Part shown: piece by piece, positions 1 to 6,069 of the stretch
Layout of the letters: every line of letters begins with the position of its first letter
Numbering within the stretch: the first letter of the stretch is position 1
Source of the DNA: Anaerolineaceae bacterium
Lineage (GTDB): Bacteria > Chloroflexota > Anaerolineae > Anaerolineales > Anaerolineaceae
Length of the DNA: 14,006 nt
NCBI GenBank assembly: GCA_003524305.1
Contig: DQHW01000024.1
Span: 210,124-224,129 of the forward strand
Direction of reading: 5' to 3'
The notes under the pieces: generated by a model
The model's database searches: none
What the model saw: only the letters and a program-made list of their open reading frames with translations
Told to the model about the DNA's origin: nothing
Translations under genes and position numbers: made by a program

Positions 1-28
1 AAAAAAAGAGAGCCTCAAAAGGCTCTCT
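1..28 (-). terminator. Intrinsic terminator of the minus-strand mini-unit
   Basis: A 7-bp perfect stem (8-14 with 21-27, GAGAGCC/GGCTCTC) with a 6-nt loop is followed, in the minus-strand sense, by seven T (positions 7-1). On the plus strand the stem is not followed by T, so it works for leftward transcription. It directly follows the stop codon (28-30) of the 29-codon reading frame at 28-117. Confidence 0.75.
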
Positions 29-117
29 CAGATAAACAAATTAATGATGGCGTGACGTCCGCCAGCGATGACTCTCCCTGGTTTTTGGCGGAATTTGATG
101 TGCACATGGTTTTTCAT
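28..117 (-). CDS. Possible 29-aa leaderless mini-protein (or small RNA)
   Basis: Unrecognised. A reading frame of 29 codons starts at ATG 117-115 and ends with TGA at 30-28, on top of the terminator stem. The peptide is basic (Lys, Arg, His rich) and ends in a hydrophobic stretch. There is no Shine-Dalgarno sequence, but the predicted transcription start from the promoter at 127-154 is only a few bases before the ATG, as in a leaderless mRNA. An in-frame stop lies three codons upstream, so it is not the tail of a longer frame. The RNA would also fold: 58-64 pairs with 86-92 (TCCGCCA/TGGCGGA), so a noncoding RNA of about 120 nt is an equally good reading. Coding status is unproven. Confidence 0.3.
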   Translation of the reverse strand: MKNHVHIKFRQKPGRVIAGGRHAIINLFI

Positions 118-126
118 ATTGGTCTA

Positions 127-154
127 ATTTTATGCGAATCTGAATTTCTGTCAA
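127..154 (-). promoter_or_regulatory. Sigma-70-type promoter of the minus-strand mini-unit
   Basis: On the minus strand, TTGACA (154-149), a 16-bp spacer and TAAAAT (132-127). The expected start is near 119-121, two to four bases before the ATG of the mini-ORF at 117. A palindrome at 157-170 abuts the -35 element. Confidence 0.6.
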
Positions 155-156
155 GG

Positions 157-170
157 GTTGTATAGACAAC
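157..170. promoter_or_regulatory. Palindromic operator, GntR/HutC-like
   Basis: GTTGTATAGACAAC is a near-perfect 14-bp palindrome (12 of 14 symmetric). The GT-x-TA-x-AC core is the pattern known for operators of the HutC/NagR branch of GntR regulators. It sits between the -35 elements of the divergent promoters (minus 149-154, plus 184-189). A second copy lies at 222-233. No GntR gene is in the window, so the regulator is unknown. Confidence 0.5.
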
Positions 171-183
171 TAAAATAAGTCAA

Positions 184-211
184 TTGACATTTATCATGCT
201 TGTGGTAGAAT
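184..211 (+). promoter_or_regulatory. Sigma-70-type promoter upstream of carAB
   Basis: TTGACA (184-189), a 16-bp spacer and TAGAAT (206-211). The start is expected near 217-219. This is the best plus-strand promoter before carA, and its transcript would pass through the Arg-rich mini-ORF (222-314) and the terminator (350-382) before reaching carA. It is flanked by GntR-like palindromes at 157-170 and 222-233. Confidence 0.65.
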
Positions 212-221
212 AACGTCCAAT

Positions 222-233
222 ATGTCTAGACAA
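222..233. promoter_or_regulatory. Second palindromic operator, over the start region
   Basis: ATGTCTAGACAA contains the perfect 10-bp palindrome TGTCTAGACA (223-232), matching the first site at 157-170 (both contain TGT-x-TAGACAAC). It falls about +5 to +15 relative to the predicted plus-strand start, a position where a bound repressor would block transcription. Confidence 0.5.
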
Positions 234-314
234 CTTAACCTTCGACGAAACCGACGAACACAGCCCCTTTTCAGGCGAGAAGGCAGGCATTTTTGGTTTT
301 CGTGGGCGGCATAG
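222..314 (+). CDS. Candidate arginine-rich leader peptide of carAB (30 aa)
   Basis: Reading frame of 30 codons from ATG 222 to TAG 312-314. Eight of 30 residues are arginine. Codons 8-12 read CGA CGA AAC CGA CGA (243-257), whereas carA and carB mostly use CGC or CGT for arginine. The predicted start of transcription is 3-5 nt before the ATG, so translation would have to be leaderless; no Shine-Dalgarno is possible. The frame ends 35 nt before a strong terminator (350-382) that precedes carA, the usual plan of an amino-acid attenuator. CarAB product feeds arginine synthesis, which makes an arginine sensor sensible. Bases 292-299, inside the frame, can pair with 345-352 and touch the base of the terminator stem. 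This is inference from layout; expression is not shown. Confidence 0.4.
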   Translation: MSRQLNLRRNRRTQPLFRREGRHFWFSWAA

Positions 315-349
315 GCGCAGCAATCCTATGACAAGTCGTATTGCAGACC

Positions 350-382
350 AAACAGTCCTTCTCAACGAGGGACTGTTTTTTT
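350..382 (+). terminator. Strong intrinsic terminator / attenuator before carA
   Basis: AAACAGTCC (350-358) pairs with GGACTGTTT (370-378), and the inner CTC/GAG (361-363 with 367-369) extends the helix over a 3-nt loop with a TT bulge. A run of seven T (376-382) follows. It lies about 165 nt after the promoter at 184-211 and 100 nt before carA, with no ordinary gene between, so it either ends a small RNA or attenuates carAB transcription. Confidence 0.75.
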
Positions 383-420
383 GTATATCGATCTCATTTC
401 GTGATTTTTAAGACCATCAC

Positions 421-447
421 CACGAAAAACACTAAATACACGAAAAA
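421..447 (+). repeat. Three tandem 9-bp units, CACGAAAAA type
   Basis: Units at 421-429 (CACGAAAAA), 430-438 (CACTAAATA) and 439-447 (CACGAAAAA): outer copies identical, middle one degenerate. It lies between the attenuator-like terminator and the carA ribosome binding site. Related CACGAA-rich tandem tracts occur scattered in intergenic DNA of various bacteria; its role here is unknown. Confidence 0.6.
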
Positions 448-482
448 ACCTTTTAGGAAATTCAAAAACAAGGAATATGAAG

Positions 483-1631
483 ATGGCAGAAAAAGCAACA
501 CTTGTATTGGAAGAAGGCACGGTGCTCGAAGGGGATGCTTTCGGCGCAAAAGCGGACACAGTGTTTGAGCTGGTGTTCAACACCAGCATGAGCGGATACC
601 AGGAGATCATTACCGACCCCTCCTATCGCGGACAGGGCATTCTCTTCACCACTTCTCACATCGGCAACACGGGCATCAACGCAGAAGACGATGAATCCGC
701 GAAGCCGCAGGTATCGGCAGTGGTCACACGCAGTTTGAGTCCGTCTGTTTCAAGTTGGCGCGCGACTTCCTCTTTGGAAGAATGGTTGGCATCTCATGGC
801 GTGCCCGGCATCAGCGGCGTGGATACGCGCTGGCTGACGCGCAAACTGCGCGACGGCGGCACGCAAAAGGCGGCGCTCTCCACCTGCGGCACGCTTGCGG
901 ACGAACTGCTCAAACAAGCCCGCGCCTGGCCAGGTCTGGACGACCGCGATATGGTAAGTGAAGTCACCTGCTCCAAGGCTTATAAATGGCAGGGTGACTC
1001 GGGCAGCGCCTGGGTGGAGCAACGGGTTCTAGCCGGTGATCTTCCGTTGACCATCGCCGTTTATGATTTTGGTGTCAAGCGCAACATCCTGCGTCAACTG
1101 GCCAGTTACGGCGCGAGTGTGCGAGTCTTCCCGGCTTACACAACAGCGTCTGAAGTGTTGGCTGCCCACCCTGACGGCGTCTTCCTCTCCAACGGCCCCG
1201 GCGACCCAGCCGGGCTGCCCCCTTTGGTTAACACGACCCGCAAACTACTAGCGAGCGGCCTGCCTGTCTTTGGTATCTGCCTCGGCCACCAGTTGATCGG
1301 GCGTGCACTCGGAGCGCAAACGCAGCGCCTGAAATTCGGCCACCACGGCGGCAACCATCCCGTGCTGCAGCTTCAAACCGGCAGGGCATTGATTACCGCC
1401 CAAAATCATAACTACTGCGTCGTGCCAGAAGACCTAAACCCTGCCGAAGTGGAAATCACCTACCGCAGTTTAAACGACCAATCCCTTGAAGGCATGCACT
1501 TGAAAAGCAAACCGGTTTTCAGCGTGCAGTTTCACCCGGAAGCTGCGCCGGGGCCGCATGACGGGCAAGGTATTTTCGCAAAATTTTTCGAAATGATCAG
1601 AAAAGAAGGTAAAAATGCCCAAACGCACTGA
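483..1631 (+). CDS. carA: Carbamoyl-phosphate synthase, small (glutaminase) subunit
   Basis: Hydrolyses glutamine and passes ammonia through a tunnel to CarB for cytoplasmic carbamoyl phosphate synthesis. Numbering from the in-frame ATG at 477: the N-terminal CPSase small-chain domain spans about 5-145 (FNTSMSGYQEIITDPSY), and the class I glutamine amidotransferase domain about 190-375. The catalytic triad is Cys268 (in GICLGHQ), His353 and Glu355 (in FHPE), the same spacing as in E. coli CarA. Length of 382-384 aa is normal. I chose ATG 483 over ATG 477 because AGGA (471-474) is 8 nt from 483 but only 2 nt from 477; the protein then begins MAEKATLVLEEG, like E. coli. The 3' end overlaps carB by 17 nt, implying translational coupling. 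Upstream attenuator and operator signals (157-382) may control it. Confidence 0.96.
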   Translation: MAEKATLVLEEGTVLEGDAFGAKADTVFELVFNTSMSGYQEIITDPSYRGQGILFTTSHIGNTGINAEDDESAKPQVSAVVTRSLSPSVSSWRATSSLEEWLASHGVPGISGVDTRWLTRKLRDGGTQKAALSTCGTLADELLKQARAWPGLDDRDMVSEVTCSKAYKWQGDSGSAWVEQRVLAGDLPLTIAVYDFGVKRNILRQLASYGASVRVFPAYTTASEVLAAHPDGVFLSNGPGDPAGLPPLVNTTRKLLASGLPVFGICLGHQLIGRALGAQTQRLKFGHHGGNHPVLQLQTGRALITAQNHNYCVVPEDLNPAEVEITYRSLNDQSLEGMHLKSKPVFSVQFHPEAAPGPHDGQGIFAKFFEMIRKEGKNAQTH

Positions 1632-4600
1632 CATCCACACCATCTTAGTGCCCGGCTCGGGCGCCATCGTTATCGGCCAGTCCGCGGAGTTCGACTACTC
1701 TGGCACGCAGGCCGTCAAGGCGCTGCGCAAGGAGGGCTACCGTGTGGTGTTGGTCAACAGCAACCCAGCCACCATCATGACCGACCCCGAGATCGCAGAT
1801 GCCACCTACATTGAACCGCTGACCGTCGAAGCGCTTGAAGCCATCATCCAACAGGAGCAGCCGGACGCCATGCTGCCAGTCATCGGCGGACAAACCGGTT
1901 TAAACCTGGCCCTGGCGTTGAGCGAGAATGGCGTGCTTGAAAAGTACGGCGTACAGTTGATTGGCGCCAACCTGCCCGCTATTAAAGCAGCCGAAGACCG
2001 GCTGGCATTTCGCGAAGCCATGTTGAAAGCCGGCCTCCCCATTCCACAAGGCGGGGCGGCGCATTCCGTGGAGGAAGCGGCAGCGCTGGCTGGCGAGATC
2101 GGCTATCCGCTGCTGGTGCGCGCTTCATTCGCATTGGGCGGTACGGGTGCTTCGTGGGTGGGCTCCGCGAATCAACTTGAAAGTGCAGTCACGTTGGCCG
2201 CATCTGAATCCCCGATTGGTCAGGCCTGGCTTGAAGAAAGCCTGTTGGGTTGGAAAGAATACGAATTGGAAGTAATGCGCGACAAAGCGGATAACTTCGT
2301 GGTCATCTGCACCATTGAAAACCTGGATCCGATGGGCGTGCATACCGGTGACAGCATCACGGTGGCGCCTGCCCAGACGCTTACCGATCGCGAGTACCAG
2401 GTGCTGCGGGATATGGCTCATCGTGTGCTCAGCGCGGTGGGGGTAGAAACCGGCGGCTCGAATGTACAATTTGCCGTCCACCCCAAGACTGGCAGAGTGG
2501 CAGTGATTGAGATGAATCCACGTGTCAGCCGCTCTTCAGCGTTGGCTTCGAAAGCAACGGGGGTTCCAATTGCCAAGCTGGCAGCACTCGTGGCAGTGGG
2601 GTATACACTGGATGAAATTGACAATGATATTACCGGCGTGACCAAGGCATCATTCGAACCTTCGCTGGATTATGTGGTGGTCAAGATTCCGCGTTGGAAT
2701 TTTGAGAAGTTTAGCGGTGTGGATGCCGTGCTGGGCCCGCAGATGAAATCCGTGGGAGAGGTTATGGCACTGGGTCGCACCTTCGCTGAGGCGTTGAATA
2801 AAGCCGTCCAATCGTTGGAGATCGGTGCCGACGCACTGGACGGCAGCGGACCGATTAGTACCAACAACCCTGCGCTTGAACCGCCTTCAGATTTGAGCAT
2901 TGCAACAGCCGACAGGCTGTTCAAGGTCTATGGTGCGCTGCGTGGTGAAAAAACGATCAATGAAGTCAGTCTGGCCTGCGGATACGACGCCTGGTTTCTG
3001 GCGCAACTGCAAGAAACCATTGACCTCGAAACGGCTGTCGCGGCATGTAATCCACAATCGAAAGAATTCATCCCCCTGCTGCGCAGCGCCAAGCGTATGG
3101 GGTTTGCCGACGCGCACATCAGCCGCCTGACGGGGCTGCCTACCGGCGAGATTCGTCAGATTCGCAAAGCCAGGCGTATTCTGCCCACTTTTCATCGCGT
3201 GGATACTTGTGCCGCGGAGTTTGCAGCCCGCACCCCTTACCTTTACAGTGCCTACGAGACCGAGGATGAATCCAGGCCCACCGCTGCACACAAGATCATG
3301 ATCCTCGGCAGCGGGCCAAACCGCATCGGCCAGGGTATTGAGTTCGACTATTGCTGCTGCCAGGCTGCATACGCATTGCATAAAATGGGTTTTGAGACCA
3401 TCATGGTCAACTGCAACCCGGAGACAGTTTCAACCGATTATGACACCACAGATCGGCTTTATTTTGAACCGCTGACCCTCGAACATGTGCTTAACATAGT
3501 AGAAGTAGAGAAACCGGAAGGTGTGATCGTGCAGTTTGGAGGGCAGACACCACTTAACCTGGCGTCAGGTCTTGAGGCTGCCGGAGTCAAGATTTTAGGC
3601 ACTCCTTCGAGGTCCATCCAACTCTCAGAAGACCGTGAAGCATTCGCCCAATTGCTCTCACGGCTTGAGATTCCTCAGCCCGAGAACGGCATCGCTCGTT
3701 CGTATGATGAAGCTCATCAAGTAGCAGCAACCCTGGGTTACCCGGTGCTGGTAAGACCTTCTTTTGTGTTGGGAGGGCGCGCCATGGCCATCGTCGAAAA
3801 CGAATCCATGCTGGAAGGGTTTATCGAAAAAGCCATTGAAGCCGCACCAGGCAAACCCATCTTGATCGACAAATTTCTAGAGGATTCATACGAAATAGAT
3901 GCAGACGCAATATGTGACGGCAAGCAGGTGGTGATCGGGGCTATCATGCAGCACATTGAAGAAGCCGGCGTCCATTCGGGCGATGCCGCGTGCGTGCTGC
4001 CGCCATACAAGGTCAGCGCCTTCCTTTTGGGCATTATGCGCGAATATACCGAGCAGTTGGGTTTGGCCCTGGGTGTGCGCGGATTGATGAATGTGCAGTT
4101 CGCCCTCAAGGATGATACGGTTTATGTTTTGGAAGTCAACCCGCGTGCTTCACGCACCATCCCCTTTGCGAGCAAAGCCACCGGACGCAACCTGGCGTAT
4201 GCCGCCGCCCAAGTCATGGCAGGCTTAAGCCTGATGGAAATTGGCTTCTCCGAAGAGCCTGTGGTTAACGGTTTTTTCGTCAAAGAAGCCGTTTTGCCAT
4301 TCAAAAAGCTCCCGGGTTCAAATATAATTTTAGGCCCGGAGATGCGTTCAACTGGCGAGGTGATGGGGCATGCTTCTCATTTTGGACACGCCTTCGCCAA
4401 ATCACAAATCGCTGCTGGAACACCCTTGCCCGAAGGCGGTGCGGTAATGGTCAGCGTCAATGATTTTGATAAAAGCGCCGCGCTTAAACTCGCCCGCGAT
4501 CTTGTCCGTTTGGGATTTGAGATTTTCGCCACACCGGGTACGGCCTCCTTTTTTTCCAGAACCGGCTTGCCTGTGCAATCAATCTTCAAAATTGGCGAGG

Positions 4601-4854
4601 GTTCTCCAAACCCCCTGGAATTGATCCAAAATGGGAAAGTGAAGATGATCATTAACACCCCGTTGGGGGCGCACACTCATTCGGATGGGGCGCAAATCCG
4701 CGCCGCAGCCGTAGCTGCCAACGTGCCATTACTGACCACACTTTCCGCTGCAGCAGCATCCGTGGCGGCGATCAGAGCCATCCAACTAAAGGAGTTGCGC
4801 TATCGCAGTTTACAAGACCATTTTCGGAGTACACAGATTCAGTCAAACCAATAG
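1615..4854 (+). CDS. carB: Carbamoyl-phosphate synthase, large subunit
   Basis: Makes carbamoyl phosphate from bicarbonate, two ATP and the ammonia released by CarA; the product feeds pyrimidine and arginine synthesis. At 1079 aa it is full length (E. coli 1073). Two homologous halves are visible. The carboxyphosphate half starts at residue 1 (SGAIVIGQSAEFDYSG). The carbamoyl-phosphate half starts near residue 560 (GSGPNRIGQGIEFDY). Both have ATP-grasp cores, and an MGS-like allosteric domain begins near residue 940. The ornithine-site acids of E. coli (Glu783, Asp791) are kept as Glu782 and Asp790 in HIEEAGVHSGD. In the MGS domain the ATPGTA, FKIGEG and IINT motifs line up with phosphate-ligand residues of E. 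coli, so effector control by nucleotides is plausible. AAGAAGG (1603-1609) is the ribosome site, inside carA. No clear terminator follows in 4855-4916. Confidence 0.97.
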   Translation: MPKRTDIHTILVPGSGAIVIGQSAEFDYSGTQAVKALRKEGYRVVLVNSNPATIMTDPEIADATYIEPLTVEALEAIIQQEQPDAMLPVIGGQTGLNLALALSENGVLEKYGVQLIGANLPAIKAAEDRLAFREAMLKAGLPIPQGGAAHSVEEAAALAGEIGYPLLVRASFALGGTGASWVGSANQLESAVTLAASESPIGQAWLEESLLGWKEYELEVMRDKADNFVVICTIENLDPMGVHTGDSITVAPAQTLTDREYQVLRDMAHRVLSAVGVETGGSNVQFAVHPKTGRVAVIEMNPRVSRSSALASKATGVPIAKLAALVAVGYTLDEIDNDITGVTKASFEPSLDYVVVKIPRWNFEKFSGVDAVLGPQMKSVGEVMALGRTFAEALNKAVQSLEIGADALDGSGPISTNNPALEPPSDLSIATADRLFKVYGALRGEKTINEVSLACGYDAWFLAQLQETIDLETAVAACNPQSKEFIPLLRSAKRMGFADAHISRLTGLPTGEIRQIRKARRILPTFHRVDTCAAEFAARTPYLYSAYETEDESRPTAAHKIMILGSGPNRIGQGIEFDYCCCQAAYALHKMGFETIMVNCNPETVSTDYDTTDRLYFEPLTLEHVLNIVEVEKPEGVIVQFGGQTPLNLASGLEAAGVKILGTPSRSIQLSEDREAFAQLLSRLEIPQPENGIARSYDEAHQVAATLGYPVLVRPSFVLGGRAMAIVENESMLEGFIEKAIEAAPGKPILIDKFLEDSYEIDADAICDGKQVVIGAIMQHIEEAGVHSGDAACVLPPYKVSAFLLGIMREYTEQLGLALGVRGLMNVQFALKDDTVYVLEVNPRASRTIPFASKATGRNLAYAAAQVMAGLSLMEIGFSEEPVVNGFFVKEAVLPFKKLPGSNIILGPEMRSTGEVMGHASHFGHAFAKSQIAAGTPLPEGGAVMVSVNDFDKSAALKLARDLVRLGFEIFATPGTASFFSRTGLPVQSIFKIGEGSPNPLELIQNGKVKMIINTPLGAHTHSDGAQIRAAAVAANVPLLTTLSAAAASVAAIRAIQLKELRYRSLQDHFRSTQIQSNQ

Positions 4855-4916
4855 ATAGAATTAAAAAACCAACTTCAAAATTGAAATCAGTTTTACTCAA
4901 ATCACAAAATGAGGTC

Positions 4917-5219
4917 CTATTTTTTATATGCCGCAATAACTGCGTCAACATTAACCAGGTTTTTGCCTGGAGCCGGTGGGGGTGATGTGGGTTCTCTGGA
5001 GGCCAGGGTGCGTAAAGCGTCAGCACTTTCCGTTCCAGGCTGTTCTTTTCTTTCAGCAGCCCTGGTATCGCGGGGGGCTGTGGCAGGTGTTGAAACAGAA
5101 GGAGTTTTGGAAGATCTCTTTTTATCTTCCGATTTATCAACTTCGGAGTTATTGACTACTGATTTTACTTCTTGAGTCTGGTGTACCTGATGAGAAATTC
5201 GATTGATAGGGCTTACCAT
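4917..5219 (-). CDS. Small low-complexity protein, paralogue of the next gene upstream
   Basis: Not recognised. The start is ATG 5219-5217, because GAGG lies 6 nt before it; a longer frame from 5249 has no such site. The product is 100 aa, begins MVSPI, and has no signal peptide or membrane segment. The middle is rich in Ser, Thr, Lys, Glu, Pro and is probably disordered. The last 34 residues (from DALRTLASRE to DAVIAAYKK) align without gaps to the end of the product of 5394-5894, with 16 of 33 positions identical. The shared Met-x-x-Pro-Ile start and shared tail with unrelated middles suggest two functional ends joined by a flexible linker. A candidate promoter lies at 5287-5315. The overlapping plus-strand frame at 4909-5175 lacks a ribosome site and such conservation. 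Confidence 0.65.
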   Translation of the reverse strand: MVSPINRISHQVHQTQEVKSVVNNSEVDKSEDKKRSSKTPSVSTPATAPRDTRAAERKEQPGTESADALRTLASREPTSPPPAPGKNLVNVDAVIAAYKK

Positions 5220-5286
5220 TTTTCGCCTCATAAATTCAATGAATAGCAAATAGCTGCTAATTCTCGTATCTCTATTATCGGCAGAT

Positions 5287-5315
5287 TTTATAATACCTTT
5301 AGTTAATACTGAAAA
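5287..5315 (-). promoter_or_regulatory. Candidate promoter for the 100-aa gene
   Basis: On the minus strand TTTTCA (5315-5310), a 17-bp spacer and TATAAA (5292-5287), about 70 bp upstream of the ATG at 5219. The -35 matches 4 of 6 and the -10 matches 5 of 6. The surrounding DNA is AT-rich, so chance matches are possible. Confidence 0.35.
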
Positions 5316-5393
5316 TGGATAAGAAATTAAATAAGTTCATCCCTGGCTTTAATAAATAACAGGGATTTTTGATTAGGAGACGATTACCATTAA

Positions 5394-5894
5394 TTACTTG
5401 TAAGCAGAAATCACAGCTTCAGCACGTACCGAGTTTCTCAATGTAATAATTGTTGGGTAATTCTGTTCATGCGAGGCCAAAACCTTCAACGCATCTTTGG
5501 CCAATTCAGCTTGAGACACCTTGGCTTTTAATGCCGGAGTCTCCTTGGTTTTTCCAGCCTTAGCTTCTCGAAATTCTTTTTCTGACTCGGCATTCATGGT
5601 AGCCAAGAGATTGACGGAGGGTGTATTGACAGATGCAGTTACAGCGGCAATGGTCTCTGGAGGAGTGATATTTTTGACAGGATTTGCCTCCAAAGCCGGA
5701 GGGATTCCCCTTGCAAACTGTACGGCTGATGAGCTTGTCACGCCCGTTTTAAGGTGTCCCCTGTCTCCTCTCGCAGAAGCAGAAGCGGAACTATTGGTTA
5801 CATCTGTCTTTGGCGGTGCATTTTTGTCGGTGGCAAGTGTGGCACCATAATATATGGCAGAATTGTTTACATTAGGGGTAATTGGATGAATCAT
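5394..5894 (-). CDS. Small low-complexity protein, paralogue of the 100-aa gene
   Basis: Not recognised. The start is ATG 5894-5892 with AAAGGA 6 nt upstream; the frame could extend to 5927 but has no site there. The product is 166 aa, begins MIHPI, and has no signal peptide or membrane segment. The middle is rich in Ala, Ser, Thr, Lys and Asn, with a charged, probably helical stretch (ESEKEFREAKAGKTKE) before the tail. The final 33 residues (DALKVLASHE to EAVISAYK) match the tail of the neighbouring 100-aa product in an ungapped alignment. Position 5250-5393 separates the two genes, so each may have its own promoter. Duplication followed by divergence of the middle is the simplest history. 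The plus-strand frame at 5521-5850 is judged a shadow. Confidence 0.65.
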   Translation of the reverse strand: MIHPITPNVNNSAIYYGATLATDKNAPPKTDVTNSSASASARGDRGHLKTGVTSSSAVQFARGIPPALEANPVKNITPPETIAAVTASVNTPSVNLLATMNAESEKEFREAKAGKTKETPALKAKVSQAELAKDALKVLASHEQNYPTIITLRNSVRAEAVISAYK

Positions 5895-5999
5895 TTTTTG
5901 TCCTTTCCCTGGTAAAACTAAAGCCAATTACAATATAATTATTATTGCATAACTTTAAAATTTTATATTAAATCCACTTAACAATTTTGTTTTGATGAT

Positions 6000-6039
6000 G
6001 AAAAAAACAAAAACTGTGTAATTGATGTATCACACAGTT
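6000..6039 (-). terminator. Intrinsic terminator of the ChrB-like/MFS operon
   Basis: An 8-bp perfect stem (AACTGTGT 6012-6019 with ACACAGTT 6032-6039) with a 12-nt loop is followed in the minus sense by TTTGTTTTTTT. It begins 31 bp after the MFS stop codon at 6070. Confidence 0.8.
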
Positions 6040-6069
6040 ATTGCAATAACCTCAAGATAATATTTGCTT

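Noticed and set aside
271..290. Resemblance of the leader (TCAGGCGAGAAGGCAGGC) to the apical loop of bacterial SRP RNA
   Set aside because: The GGAA tetraloop and closing pairs of domain IV are missing, and no flanking long helix forms.
341..568. Plus-strand frame across the carA leader
   Set aside because: Its Lys/Thr/Asn-rich part is the translation of the 9-bp repeat and it overlaps carA in another frame; no ribosome site.
2887..3381. 164-codon antisense frame inside carB
   Set aside because: Lies opposite a strongly conserved gene and shows no recognisable protein features.
4909..5175. Plus-strand frame opposite the 100-aa gene
   Set aside because: No ribosome site, while the minus-strand reading has a good site and a tail conserved with its neighbour.
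5339..5370. Hairpin ATCCCTG/CAGGGAT followed by T on the plus strand
   Set aside because: Its 14-nt loop and 7-bp AT-edged stem are weak, and the T run serves rightward transcription, nearly 500 bp beyond carB. In the minus sense, where the neighbouring gene ends, no T run follows.
5521..5850. Plus-strand frame opposite the 166-aa gene
   Set aside because: Same reasoning: ribosome site and conserved tail favour the minus strand.
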